A stretch of 64,000 nt of DNA from Diplolepis rosae (GCA_030998225.1 JAPYXD010000250.1:4154001-4218000), one strand, 5' to 3'; shown: positions 45,459 to 58,050, counted from the stretch's first letter. Made by a program: numbers and translations. The notes: a model not told the origin generated them from the letters alone.

Positions 45459-46383
45459 CACGGAGAAAAATAGTTGAAGTAATTTTACTCAACTCTGTCG
45501 ATTAAACTTGGGACATAAGGACATTTGAACATCTATTAAATCCTAGTCGGGTAAAATCAATTTGATATATACCTAATTCACCCAAATTGAATAACAATAA
45601 GCGTTACATAAGGAATAGTAAGGAGTTGAGTAAAACGTTATCGACGACAGGGCACCAACATGCGTCAGTGGGTTAACATGAAATGTATAAGTATATCACC
45701 GACGCTTGAGGTGCTTCAAACCGTAGTTGGGTAAAATGAGCATCGGGCGTATTATTTGAACTGGCAATGGTATGGTTCTCTTAAATAAAAAAAAAATTCT
45801 TACCTCGAGCCTGCCAATAGTCATCCGGTACATACATAAACAACTTACAAATACATTCACACCATTCAGACGTAGCCAATCACATTTCAAATTACAAATA
45901 CACTTAAACATATAACCTTACATATATATAAACCTAATAACTACACTTATATATAGCACGATACGCTTTCGTCGAATCACGCACACGCTCGCTTACAATG
46001 CTGAGATATAAAATTTGGAACTTTCTTATATAGTGACTGCATGAGTTATTCAGAGTTTGTGAGAGTATGTACTGTCAATAAAATTTTTTAGCTTTACTCA
46101 AGTAAAAATAAATCGACTTTTTTCATAAATGATTAATAAAATATTTTTAAAAATTAATATAATTAATCAATTATTATAACTATGATTATTGATGTATATA
46201 ATATAATTATTAAATTACATTTAGTATACATTTTTATTATAACGACGTATGAAGTTTAGTGAAACTAAATTTTCAAATGTACATTGAAAAATTGCATTAT
46301 TATTAAGAAGTATCTTGTATAAAAACATTTAAAAGAAGGTTCTTTTATTTTCTGTGTTTTATATTTTCAAAATATGGATTTTA

Positions 46384-49204
46384 CATTGAGAAAAAAGATT
46401 CTTAGATCCAAAGAAATGTATTTAAATGATTCCATTTCTTTGTATCAAACAATTCGTTACCCAATTCTATTAAATATTTTTCAGAAGCATGAAACGCGTG
46501 CTTTGATTCAAAGAAATAATTTATTTGATTGGCATTTCTTCAATACAAAGAAATATTTCTTTGCTTGTGAATGTGAGTGAATTAACTCAACCAATTCATG
46601 TCTTTGAAACTAAGTACCTAGTTTATTTGAATCGTGTTTTCGCACTCAAAGAAATATTTATTTGATTCAATAAGTCCTATTTTTTGAGTTAAACAAGACG
46701 TATTTGAATCAAATAATTTATCCATGGATGAATCAAGCTTTAGGTTTTCTTGAATCAAGGAAATATTAATTTAACTGAGGCATTCATTAATTAATTTAGG
46801 AAGATATTTATTCAATTCAAAGAGTTGATACATGTATACCAATGTAACGTTTCTTTATATGAATAAAATATTGTGTTTGCATAAGTATTTATTTCTTTAG
46901 TTGAAAGAAATGTTTTTTGTAAACAGTAGAATGGAAGAATTCATTCAAAAAATAACATCTATTTCAAAGAAAACAATATTTTGTTGAAATGACTGCAAGT
47001 ACTTTCAGTTAAAATAAATAATTTCTTTCATATAAATGTTTGGCATCATTGTTACAATTGTCAATCTTTTTGAAATTGCAACACATTTTGTAGAATTAAA
47101 TCTTTATTAGATTTCTCCTAGGAAATATCCGCCTACATTATCAATATAAAATAATTTAAACCAAAAAAACCAATTTTTTAAAAGAAAGAAATATTTTTTT
47201 GAAAAAACTGTAGGTATTTTTCGTTTAAAAAATTTGTTTATTTAATTTAAAGGTTTGCCATATTTGTTATGATAACATATTTTTTAAACTTGAAACATAT
47301 TTCATATAACTAAATGTTTATTGGATTCCTCCTAGGAAATATTTGCTTGCATTATGAATATGGAATAATTTAGACCAAACAAACCATTTTTTTAAAAGAA
47401 ACAAGTATTTTTTTGAAAAAACTGTTTTATTTTTCGTTTAAAAAATTTGTTTATTCCATTGAAACGTTTGGCGTAGTTGTTATGATTACATGTTTTTTAA
47501 ACTTGAAACATATTTTCTATAGAATTAAAAATTTATCATTTCCGTTCTAAGAAACATTCGCTCTCATTATCAACTTGAAATGTATCATTGCAAACAAATA
47601 TTCGTCCCACCGTAGTATACATTTTTTTTCTATTCAACTGTTTGTCATAGTTGATATAAACATACATATACATACTTTCAAATGTGGAGTATATTTCATA
47701 GGGTTGAAGATTTATCAGTTTCTTCCAAGGAAATATTCGTTTTGATTCACAATATCAAATATATCATTTAAAACTTAATTCATTTATAATTATACTTCTT
47801 TATTTTTCACTTAGGTTTTTTAAATTCAATTGATTTTACAAAAATTCAAACAGCAAAAGTCTTGATAAATTTATAACATAAAATCTAAAAAATCTACACA
47901 AGATTAAGATTTTACATAAAATTCTTAGGTACAATAATAATTCGGAATTCACAATTGTATAATTTATATTTTGAAAATATACAACACAGAAAATAAAAGA
48001 ATTTCCTTTCAAATGTTTTTACACAAGATTTTTTTTTATATTAATGAAATTTTTGAATACATATTTTAAAATTTAGCTTCATTAAACTTCATACGTATAG
48101 TTATAATAAAAATGTATACTAAATATTAATTAATAATTATATTATATATTTGTCAATAATCATAATTATAATAATTTAAAAAATATTTTATGAATAATTT
48201 ATAAAAATAGTTGATTTATTTTTACTTGAGTGAGGCTCAAAAGCTCTAGTCACGACACATTTCTCTCACAAGCTCTGAATAACTCTTGCAGTCACTATAT
48301 AAGAAAGTTCCAAGTTTTATGTCTCAGGATTGTAAGCGAGCGTGTGCGTGATTCGACGAAAGCGTATCGTCCTATATATAAGTTTTAGTTATTAGGTTTA
48401 TATTTGCGAAGTTGTATATTTAAGTGTATTTGTGATAGAAAATATGATTGGCCGCGACTGAATGGTGTGAATGTAATTGTATGATGTTTATATATATATA
48501 TGTATCGGATGACAAATGGCAGGTTCGAGGTAAGAATTTTTTTGTTATTTAAGAGAACCATGACAACGTTTATACTTGACTCCTTACAATTCATGAAATT
48601 TATATTACTTTAAATTTAAGAAATATTTCTTAAATTTCAAAACACGTTTATTCATATCAGTAACATCTTTTTGACACAAATCTCTAACTTACTATAGGCA
48701 ACATTATCGTTCTTTGCATCCATTATTACTCAATACACTTTACTACTTGACCATTTTAAACAGTAAATCACATCTTCGGAGCAAATAATTATTTAATCCT
48801 ACCAAAAATGATCTCCTCATTTCGAAGAAATATTTCTCTCAATTTACAATGCGCTCATTACAAACAAGGAATCATATATTAGAATGGAAGACAAATTTAC
48901 TTGAACCAATGCAAATTTTTTTGAATCAATGTATTGTTTCTTTGAACATGCATCACATCATTTTACATCAAAGAATTTACCTCTCTTATCAAATAATTGC
49001 TACACAATGTTAATAACATATTTATTGAATCTAATGAATATTTAATAGTACTAGAAAAACATTTTTTTGCTTTAATTATTCATTTTTTAAAGACAGTAAA
49101 AATATTTCTTTGATCTAAAAAATATTTATTCGTCACCACCCAGCTCAACCATTTCTTTGAATCAAAGAAATATTCTTTGATTCAAATATTCTTTTTTCTC
49201 AATG
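46384..49204. mobile_element. Nested 2.8 kb TIR element with TA duplication
   Basis: CATTGAGAAAAAAGA at the left end, TCTTTTTTCTCAATG at the right end, with TA on both sides (46382-46383 and 49205-49206). Comparison with family A copy 2, which reads GATTTTACGTTTGCG across the site, shows the insertion point and the duplicated TA. The subterminal regions are filled with TTTGATTCAAAGAAATATTT-like palindromic motifs. No transposase frame was found; likely a non-autonomous Tc1/mariner-type element. Confidence 0.8.
48040..48600 (-). repeat. Inverted partial copy of family A inside the nested element
   Basis: Reverse complement of about 45780-46330 with moderate divergence (TATAAGAAAGTTCCAAGTTTTATGTCTCAG, GCGAGCGTGTGCGTGATTCGACGAAAG). 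Either an older family A fragment carried by the nested element or a further insertion. Confidence 0.65.
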
Positions 49205-49886
49205 TACATTTGCGAATTCCAAATTATTATTCTGCCTGAGTAATTTATGTGATATTTCATATTTTATGTAATACACTTATCGACTTTTTTTTGTTGAAAT
49301 TTTCATAATATCAATTTCATTTTAAGAATTTAAGTTTTTGAAATTAAAAATTTGTTATGTGTGCCCAAGGCGCAGATTACTTTCATTCGTTCCTGCGTGA
49401 ATAAATGTAGCTGTTGGAATAAATCTTGTGATGCACGGTTTACTCAACTCTCGATTGAAGCGTAGAGTAGAATGAACGGAAAGCTTTACTATTTTTGTGA
49501 TTCAATAAAAGATTGGTTTTTTATAGTTATACTACGAGTAATAATATATATATTTAAAAAATTTTAATGCGCGCTTTCATACTTCACCCTACACTTCTGA
49601 ATTTTACTCAACTTTGATTCATTTTCGAACATTTAATATATCACAAATAAATACAGTGATACTAAATAACTTCTAACTTGTCCTTATGTCCCAAATTTGA
49701 TCGGAAGTTGAGTAAAATTACTTCAACTATTTTTCTCCGTGTGATATTGTAAAAAAATGTTTTTCATTCAACAAATTGTGTATGCAAAATAAGCATTTCT
49801 TGAAAAAACGTTTCTAAATTTTTTCATTTTTCATACGTAAGTATAATTTAAAATGAAATATCTTTAATAGCAGGATTTAATTCGTC

Positions 49887-50165
49887 TTAAATGTGTAATA
49901 ATGTTATAATATACGATTTTTTTCCGACTGCCATTAGTATACATTTCCTCTTGATTTGAACCATACATACAGCTTTTCGAGTTTCTTCAGAAGTAGACGG
50001 CATTTTTCTCACTTTGTAAATTCCTATTTCTTCGTATTTCATAGGCTTTTTAAAAATGTTCTTAATTCTCGAAATAAAGATGCCTTCCATAAAAAAATTG
50101 TGTAAGTCCAATTCTTCGGTATGAGAAGTTATCATAGTAACTTGAAAAAATTTTCCATTGCTCAA
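49887..50165 (-). pseudogene. Possible C-terminal piece of the CACTA-like transposase
   Basis: A 92-residue frame on the same strand, directly after the transposase fragments. It contains no motif I can assign with confidence. Its position and balanced composition fit the C-terminal region of the same protein. Confidence 0.35.
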
Positions 50166-50249
50166 TTGAGCAATATTGTTAGGATGTATCGTACTGATCT
50201 TAAAATTTTTTCTTTCTACACTTGTATAGGAGATTGCTGAATTACAGCG

Positions 50250-51620
50250 AAGGATTCTTTACTTTTGCTCGCATTGCTGATCAGTGGTTAACGCAAAATG
50301 ACTTCACTGCCTGCTGACTTTATTTCAGAGATCCGTCTGAAAACTTGTGCCACTATTCGCTTTGCCGAGCGAACCAGAGGTTTTATTTTTCCCAGGCAGT
50401 TTTCAAAAGGAAAAGCAGAGTAGTCGGATAATGGCGCTTTCATGTATCGAACATCGTCAGACACATGAATTAAATTATGAATGTTCATAACTTGGGATGA
50501 TTTTCCATACAGATGTGGCATTTCTGAAACAAAGTTCCGTAAAAAAGGTGTGCTTCGTCCACCTTTTCGAAAACTAATTCCCGATTATAAAGGATTCTGC
50601 ACGCAATGTGCAGAAGGAGAAAGTGACAATAGAAGTCGGACGGTAAAACTTGACGAAAAATGAGAGGATCAGCATACAACAAAATGAACATGTACTGCGT
50701 TGCTTTCCAATTTGCTAGGCCATCCAAAGGAAAAGAGTTCCGTTGAAATTCGGGTGGTACAGAACCAGACATCTGAACCAAAAGATCAGACAGAATTTTT
50801 CGATTTCTCAGACTGAGCTTACCCCTGTTTTTTCCGTGCAGAATTTTTTCAAGGATAAATTTCATCGCGCCTTCAGTGAGCAGATGGATACCATCTAATA
50901 GAACACCTCTGACTGGATCAAACTTGTGGACACGGAGAAGTAGTGATGTTTCGCCTGCATGATGATGTTTCTTTTATCACGCATCTTTCACAAGCGTCGA
51001 AACCAGTATGTTCTTTAGTGCACTTAATATAAGCACGCGCCGGTGTATCACAAACCAAGGCTTTGAGGACAAAATTAAATTTTTTATTTTCGATTTCAAC
51101 TCCATTCTTGATTAAATGTGAACTTTCTTCCACGAAATCGTTCAAGAATTCGTTCGGACTTTTAGGTTTGGAATTACCGTTATAAAGTCCAACAATAAAA
51201 GGGTTACAATGATAATCTTCGTGAATGATTTTCATTAAAATTGGAGTCATTTCAATGTCCGACTTACTGAAGACAGGAAATGAGTCTATATTGACAATCA
51301 CTTTAATTGTAATCGCGCTGAAATCAGAATTGATTATCTGTGCCTTCAATCCGGACTTTATTCCCATGTAAACGTACTCTCCAAATTTACCCTGCTATCA
51401 TTAATTCCTGAAAATCATCTTGCATGAAACCTTTGGAAACATCAAGGTCATCTTCGCTCAAAATGTAATTATTTTCTGGAACAATGTTTTGGGAAAGTGT
51501 CTCGTTTTCAAACTCACTACTATCATCATCACTATCAACTCTTTTACGTTTCAATCGCCTGTACTTTTTTAACCTTTCATACGCCGAAATGTTTTCCGCC
51601 ATCGTTATAATAAAATTCAC
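50250..51620 (-). pseudogene. CACTA/EnSpm-like transposase, decayed
   Basis: Adjacent minus-strand frames (51620-51387, 51367-50918, 50865-50485, 50521-50288) together read like the large TNP-type transposase found in many animal genomes. First comes a Ser/Asp-rich N-terminus; then VNIDSFPVFSKSD, FIVGLYNGNSKPKSPNEFL and the hallmark ALVCDTPARAYIKCTKEHTGF with CERC. Next are PPEFQRNSF, LANWKATQYMFILLYADPLIF and LLLHIACRILYNR; last are NIHNLIHVSDDV and YSAFPFENCLGKIKPL. Stops and frame changes separate the pieces, and the segment between CERC and the PPEF region is shortened (deleted MHxVCLG-type block). The inclusion of about 40 bases beyond 50288 is approximate. Not active. Family identity is fairly firm; the superfamily name is from memory of the family's motifs. 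Confidence 0.7.
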
Positions 51621-51741
51621 TTAATTACAAGGCAAAAAGAAACTTTAACATTATTCGTACACGAAATATCAGAAACAATAAGTCAGCCGATTTTGGCAAA
51701 TGAGCAAGATTTTTTTAGGATATACTTTACCATTTATTTCA

Positions 51742-52218
51742 AATAAGTTTTAGAACACAACGTCGATTAAATGGCCACCTCCATTCGGTACACAAAAAGC
51801 AGCTCTTTTTCGCGCATTCTGCATAACATTGGCCAGCATTTCGGGCGTTATAGCAGCTATTTCGGCTCGTATGTTACATTTAAGTTCGTCAATTGTCTTT
51901 GGCTTGCTGGCATAAACTTTGCTATTTAAATAACCCCAAAGAAAAAAGTCAGGTACAGTTAAATCCGGAGAACGAGGAGGCCAGTCCAAATCGCCATTTT
52001 TCGACACAACGTGTCCCGGGAACAGTTTTCACAATTGAACGATTGTTTTCAATGTAAAACGCTACGATTTCAGCGCGTTCTTTCGGTGTGTATAGACTCA
52101 TGGTTAAAATTGTACTGAATGACGTTTCAGAATCGTGCTCATTTGTCAAAATCGGCTGAAAAACAACAGAGTTATTCAATGTTGAAATACCGAAGGTCTA
52201 GATGGCGCACCCTGTATA
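51742..52218 (-). pseudogene. Mariner transposase with internal deletion
   Basis: The N-terminus (MSLYTPKERAEIVAFYIENNRSIVKT) starts near 52101. After a deletion and frame change, the C-terminal part follows: DLDWPPRSPDLTVPDFFLWG, with the third catalytic Asp in SPDL, then NVMQNARKRAAFC and GGHLIDVVF, ending near 51752. The middle, including the first two catalytic Asp residues, is absent. A mariner-type end ATACAGGGTG (minus strand of 52208-52217) marks the 5' TIR. Confidence 0.85.
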
Positions 52219-52239
52219 ACATCAACTAATGATACAAAT

Positions 52240-52647
52240 GAGTAAACGCTATATATGCGTTCTTACATTGTATTCGGCAAGGTTGACCCAACAGGTCGGT
52301 TTGAGTCTGGGCCATAGTTGGACCGACGGTTGGTCGTACAATGGTCACGGACTCTAGTTAATAATATGGCGACGATTGGTTCAACCGTGGCCCAGAGGTG
52401 GGCCGAATGAACTTCACGGTCATCTAGAGTAATTCGCCAAAGTTGGCCCGACGGTCGGTTGCAGTCCTGGCCATAGTTGAGCCGGCGGTCGGGCACATCT
52501 TTGGTTGCTGATGTTGGCTGCCAAAGTTGGTAAAACCGAAGATACCACAGATGGCCCAACTATGGTCACCAAACCTCGGTCGCCAGAGTAGGGCCAACCG
52601 TGGCCCGATGGACCAACTCTGGCAGCCAACCGAAATTCGCACCTGGG
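52240..52647 (-). repeat. Right terminal region with TTGGGCCAAC-like subterminal motifs
   Basis: Inverted relative to 36194-36650. AGTTGGCCCGAC, AGTTGGGCCAT and GGTTGGGTCAAC-type variants occur every 20-60 bases, ending AAATTCGCACCTGGG. Confidence 0.8.
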
Positions 52648-53445
52648 TAATTGTGTTAATTGCTATTACTATTTACATAACGGAGAATAGTTATACTAAT
52701 AACTATTTTAATATCTTAATTAGAAACTGATGGATTTTTTCATCCATACATGATTAAAATAGTATTTCCAACTTTCAAAAAAATGTTAAATTCATCATTC
52801 TATCTATTTTATTTCGGTTAGAGTCGATGGAAACTTTCTCAGGTTAGAATTGTTTAGGAGAAAATCTTTTTTAATTATGGTTTTTCAAAATGTAACAAAG
52901 AATGATAATAATATTGTTGACATATTTTTCATCACAAACTGCTCAACAGTTTACAATTATACTTTAAAATTACCATGATTTAATACTTCTCATTTTGATA
53001 ACGAAAAAAAGCAAAATTTTAAGTAATCAATGTATGTGACGATTTCAAAACGATTCAAAACAGTTGATAAGCAGGAAAAATCTAATTCCTCTGTACAATT
53101 ATTTATTGAAGTTTACTATTATCAAAGATTTATAATTATACGAAATATTACATATGAAAATAAAATAATTACTTTTCTCAAACTAAATGAATTTGATCAA
53201 TTTTACAACAAAAAAACTAGTAGCATACTTCTCAAAAATATTTGAGCCGCAATCTGTAGAATTAGAGAAGTTATCGGCCGCCGAAGAGAGTAAAAAACCT
53301 ACACACACCAACTTTCACGCTAATGTGATGATTTTTTCAACAAATTTCTGCAAGTTTATAGCCGCCATTTTGTTTTTTGGAAAAACCATTTTCAAATTTG
53401 GGATCAGCGACAGGTCTAATTTTCGTGGATCAATTACCTTAAGGG
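52648..53445. other. AT-rich sequence, no gene seen
   Basis: Only short frames; nothing recognised. Confidence 0.45.
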
Positions 53446-54735
53446 GGTCTCCTTATCCAGAACTTTCGAAAAATCGATTTTTTTTTTGTTTCAATCGATG
53501 GAACTATTATCAGAGAATATTGTCGCAAAATTTTACAGTCTTTCTCGAAACCACATTTTTCAAAATTGCGTGCGCGATTAAAAAAGAACCATTAAAGCTA
53601 TTATTATAAACTTTTTTTTAATTTGTAGCTAACTAAAATGCGTTTATAGTGAACCTTTAATTTACATGATACAGTATTTATTTTCATTATATATAACGCA
53701 TTTTCAACAAAAAGAGGGCGACAAAATTGATTTTTTTGAAAAGTAACTTAAAAGATCAATTAAAAATTTTTTTTTTACAATTTTTTAGGTTCACTATAAG
53801 AGGAATACTCTTCTGATTAAAAAAAAAAAATATATGTGTGTTTCAGATGAAAACTTTGGACAATATCATGCACGCGATTTCAATTGTCCGTGGCGAGACG
53901 TTGCGCGGGATCTTCGATTAGTCCGAGGTTTTTTGTCGTTTTCAAATAAAAAAAACTATTTTTACAAGTTCAGATATGTACCTAAATATATGCGGAAAAT
54001 CGTTGACTTTTGCTTTCAAGAATAGCAATATTATTATTGAATGGCTAATTTGAAAGAGAAAAGATTATTTTTTATGAAAAAAATTTGAAACACAAAAAAA
54101 TAATTTTATTAATAAATTTTATTTTTGCCCAAACTTATTTTCTTATCGCTTCAAGCCAAATTTTAAAAAATGATGCGATTCTAATAAATCACGGTTCATT
54201 TTTTTACAAAATTTTTCAAAACAAAATTTTTATAAAATTGAATTAATTATTATTGAATACAGCAATTTGTTTATAAAAATTTTGTTTTGAAAGATTGTTT
54301 TTTTTATAATTTCAGCCATTAAAGAATTCATTTTCAAAAATAGGAAACGGTCATGTTGTAGAGAATCTTTTTTCTAAAAAAATGAACCGTGATTTATTAG
54401 AATAGCATCATGTTTAAATATTTGGCTCGAAGCGATAAGAAAATAAGTTTGGGCAAAAATAAAATTTATTAATAAAATTCTTTTTCCGTGCATTAAATTT
54501 TGTTCATGAGAAATAATCTTTTCTCTTTCAAATTAGCCATTCAATAATAATATTGCTATTCTTGAAAGGAAAATTATCTATTTTTGTCTGAGGTCTAATT
54601 TTCGTCAACGAACTACCTTAATACAATTGCTTTAATATCTAGACAAAATTTCAAGTGTTTATCTTTTTAACTTTTCTCCCGAAAAATTCGAGAAAATGGT
54701 ATAGCTTTTTGACCTAACAAGGTAGAAACCCCCCT
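53446..54735. mobile_element. Possible TTAA-bounded element with internal foldback
   Basis: TTAAGGGGGTCTCCTT near 53446 and AAACCCCCCTTAA near 54728 form imperfect TTAA-bounded inverted ends like those at 27603-28858. GGTCTAATTTTCGTSRA followed by ACTACCTTAA occurs at both 53415 and 54590. It contains the long foldback 54013-54568. Confidence 0.45.
54013..54568. repeat. Foldback element with ~190 bp inverted arms
   Basis: CTTTCAAGAATAGCAATATTATTATTGAA at the left and its reverse complement at the right. The arms also share AGCGATAAGAAAATAAGTTTGGGCAAAAATAAAA and TGAACCGTGATTTATTAGAAT. Confidence 0.85.
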
Positions 54736-54974
54736 TAACTTGTAACATGAATAAAATTTGGGGGAATGAATGAGCTCGATCAGCCTGATGATTTATTTAG
54801 ATAGGCATCCTAAAATATTAAAAAGTGGATAGAAATTATGAAATTTCTACATCTAAAAGAAGTCCCCAAAAAATTATGCTTTAGCGAACTGCAAGATCTC
54901 GAATCTGTAAATTACCTATTCATATCATTGAGTATGTATGAAATTGCAAAAGATTATTTATTTTTTCAAAACGT

Positions 54975-55003
54975 GTTTCGGTTCTAATCGGATCCCTCAT
55001 TAG
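54975..55003 (-). ncRNA. Hammerhead-like core, first box altered
   Basis: The minus strand reads CTAATGAG, stem II GGATC-CGATTA-GAACC with one mismatch, then GAAAC. The invariant CTGATGA has G to A at its third position. Confidence 0.5.
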
Positions 55004-55482
55004 AGATTTATTTTTCAAATAAAAAATGCATGATAAAAAGTTGTTAACTTAGGATTTTTTTGTTGGAAATTTTTAAAAATCAACATAGTTTTACATGCGA
55101 GTCAATAAAAAACTTGACATTGTTTCGAAAGAAGAGGTTGAAAGAATTCAACAATTTTTCAAAATATTACTTTGGTATAAAATAATTAAAAATAATTACA
55201 AATTAATAGGTTGAGTTCGGAATTTTTCCACTGAGACTTGGAATCAAATCCCAGCGCAGTCGAAAGCGTCTTTTTTTCACAGAAAGAATTCAAATTCTTT
55301 AAATTGAAAATAATGTTTCAGAATATAATTATTTAGTTTCATATCGATGAAAGGACTTAATGATAATTTGAGGCAGCTTTTTACAAGTTTTTTTCTCAAA
55401 TTTTTATTTTTAAAAATGTCCATCAAAGAAATCCTAAGTTAATAACTTTTTATTGTGCATTTTTCATTTTAAAAATAAATCT

Positions 55483-55511
55483 CTGATGAGGGCTTTGACC
55501 AGAACCAAAAC
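55483..55511 (+). ncRNA. Hammerhead-like core, second box altered
   Basis: CTGATGAG, stem II GGCTT-TGACCA-GAACC, then AAAAC where GAAAC is expected. Partner of the core at 54975-55003 in inverted orientation; each has lost a different invariant base. Confidence 0.5.
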
Positions 55512-55800
55512 TTCTATAACTACGTAAATCTAAGTTTTTATTTACTTTGGACCCTAGAGCCAATTATCAACAACAACACATATCTTCAATTAAAATACTT
55601 TTAAAATATTTTGGATCTTAATTATTAATTTGATATAATTTAGAAGTTCAACACTTATTTAGAAATTATTCTTTATTCGTGATTGTAATTCTTCATTAAT
55701 CATTATGCTATAACTTTTTTTTACATTATGTTGTCAAGCTGTCAACTATGACATTCCTAGCCTTAAAAGTCCTTGAAAAGAATTTTTGGCTCTGCTTTAC

Positions 55801-56092
55801 CCATGGAGACTAGATATAAGGAGACCAATCTCCATATATCGATTCCCGAAATGAAGTTCTGTCAAGTACATAGTTAAAAAACTTCCCAATGAGGGCATGT
55901 GTGTTCCCTGGGTGCAAAATGGCGACGCCTAATACACGATGCTTATAAACCGTAGATGCCGCCATTTTGCACCCAGGGAACACACGTGCCCTCATCGGGA
56001 AGTTTTTTAACTAAGTACTAGGCAGAACTTCATTCCGTGTTTTGTGAAGTACGGCCATAAGAGATTGGTCTCCTTATATCTACTCTCCATGG
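55801..56092. mobile_element. Palindromic MITE, 292 bp
   Basis: CCATGGAGACTAGATATAAGGAGACCAATCTC at the left pairs with GAGATTGGTCTCCTTATATCTACTCTCCATGG at the right. The inner arms share CTGGGTGCAAAATGGCG and AGTTAAAAAACTTCCC. Near-complete palindrome. Confidence 0.85.
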
Positions 56093-57978
56093 TTTTACCC
56101 AAACGTTATCGACATTTTTTTGCTGGGTTTGATTTGGCTTGGTAGTACGATGAGGGTAGCACTTCGATATGACGGAAAAAGTGGTTAGCTCAGTCAGAGA
56201 TGAGTTGGGAGATTGCTAAAGTAATGTATTTAATTTCGAGTGATTTTTCGCTGCGCGCCCTGTAGAACTTCGTTTTTACGAACTAAAATGAAAGCTTTAC
56301 GCTACTACTTGAAGGGTAAAACAGAGCTACTTTTTATCACTTTTGCAGTGCCCCCAATAACCTGAAGCTTTTTCGAACTAAAATTAAAGGTCCGCGCTAC
56401 TACAATAATATGTGGGAGCACACACAATGAAGCGCATCATTAGAGTTCTAAAGAGTTTATGTGACCGAGAATATGTCTGGGAGCACGGGAATATGACTGA
56501 GAATTTCTCTGATGAATGTGCTCTTCGAGAATTTAAAAATATTTTTCCGTAACGGTTCGAGCTTTCAATTGTTTTTGATAAATGCTTTGTTCTGGAAGTT
56601 CGTGTAACGTGCGCAATAAAAATGGAAAAAAAAGAATATAGTTTGGAATTTTCTTTTTAAATTATTGATAAACAAAATAAAGCTTCTTCAAAGTGCAAAT
56701 ACTGTGATCAGATGTATAGAAAGCATGCCACTCGACAAATAGAGCACTTAAAAAGTGCATAAACTGTCCCGAAACTGTCAAACAATTATTTAAATCAAAG
56801 CGTAATTTGTGCGAAGAAAACTTGAATTACTTGTTCTTTATGTTTGAATATAATATAATGGCTATAAAAATTTTTTTTTTTGATATTGAATTCCGATAAA
56901 ACTGTATATTCTCAAGTTGTCTTAAAATGACGGTCACAGTCACGAGAACGTGACCGGATTTTAAATGTCCGAGAAATTTAGAACTCTACGCATCATGTCA
57001 GTGTATCCCCACTAACTCGGTTCGATTTCACGCTGTCGGTTGTCGAGTTGAAATCAAAAATTGTATTTTCCTCGACTCCGTGCAAAGGAGGCGCGAATTA
57101 GACGCCGAATTCAAAATTACGGAATATATCATTTAAAAAATTACACTTATTTTCTATATACTTTGAAAAATATTGATCTGAAATAAGTATCTAAAATATT
57201 TTCTAAAATTTTAAGATGATTTAAATACTTGAAAAATAATTTTTTAATGAAATTTAAAGTCAATAAATGATTAAAGATTCGAAACAAAGTATCGATTTCA
57301 GCATTTTTTTTTTTATTATGTAGAGAATATTTTATAATAAGATATCATCCAAGATGAGATACAAGTTTAAAAAATGAAGGGTTTGAACATTTTTATAATA
57401 GGTAACATCTTTTGTATGCAAATTTCAATAAATAAATGTAAATGAAGTGAAAAATTTGTTGAATTAGAAATTAAAACTTCGCCAAAAAAAAAAATTTCTC
57501 TACTGAAGCACAAGGCTGGTCGAAATGTAGCGAAATCTGTTCTATAAACTAACTGACGCGTTGTCTTTGTTAAGCAAATAACATTTACATTTACCTTCAT
57601 TTGTCATTTTAATAAGTGTTACACTAAAGTCAAATGCTTTATATAAACCATAATATTTTTCAAAATTAAAAAACATTTTCCTTTAATTAAATATTTTAAA
57701 TCCGATTAGGTCAATGAATATTCGTTTTGTCTAATAACCGAACGCGTGTCCGGCGTTACATTGCACTGCTTTTATTTTCGCTCTAGTCACCAGACGAAAA
57801 GTTTACTGCAAGAAAAAATGCGAATTTTAAAAAGTGCTGTTAATATTTTCAAGAAATGTAGTAAGTATTTAATTTTTTTCAATTCATAGAAGATATCTAT
57901 CCAATAAAATATTAGGCAAATTACTTTAAACATATTTTAATCAGTCAAAATATAAATGAAGAAATGCCATTAATCCGA
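56093..57978. other. Unassigned sequence, no gene seen
   Basis: CTTCGTTTTTACGAACTAAAATGAAAG and a diverged direct repeat (about 56275 and 56375) are visible. GTGACCGAGAATATG-like strings near 56460 and 56940 may form another old element. No coding frame of interest. Confidence 0.4.
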
Positions 57979-58019
57979 TCCACCTTTTTTTATTTAAAAA
58001 ATAGTTTAAATTCCTCTAG

Positions 58020-58050
58020 CTTTCGACCCTCAATTCGAGTCCTTTTCAAG
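58020..58050 (-). ncRNA. Degenerate hammerhead-like motif
   Basis: The minus strand reads CTTGAAAAG, stem II GACTC-GAATTGA-GGGTC, then GAAAG. Stem II and GAAA are kept, but the CTGATGA box is not. Pairs with 60378-60410. Confidence 0.35.

Larger units (their letters stand above)
45459..49741. mobile_element. TIR element, family A copy 1, interrupted by a nested insertion
   Basis: TIR CACGGAGAAAAATAGTTGAAGTAATTTTACTCAACT at the left and its reverse complement at the right. Copy 2 (58799-60198) is the same element without the nested 2.8 kb insertion (46384-49204). Removing that insertion leaves an element of about 1.46 kb. Non-coding. Confidence 0.85.
36194..52647 (-). mobile_element. Putative large CACTA/EnSpm-like transposon, heavily nested
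   Basis: The ends are exact inverted copies (CCCAGGTGCGAATTT at 36194 and AAATTCGCACCTGGG ending at 52647). Each is followed inward by about 400-450 bp carrying many scattered TTGGGCCAAC-like motifs, the subterminal-repeat style of CACTA elements. A decayed transposase of the CACTA-like type lies near the right end (50288-51620). Everything else inside looks like later insertions. The flanks are TAT and TAA, only an imperfect 3 bp duplication. Two independent copies of one MITE in opposite orientation remain an alternative. Confidence 0.5.
54950..55575. mobile_element. Small element with inverted ends, each carrying a hammerhead-like core
   Basis: 54950-55070 and 55405-55515 are inverted copies (AAAATAAATCTCTRATGAGGG, and TTTTTAT/CTTAGGATTTYTTTG). 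The right end continues into TTTGGACCCTAGAGCCAATTATC (55539-55563), which is also the terminus beside the hammerhead at 38593. Probably a Penelope-derived remnant without coding sequence. Confidence 0.6.
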
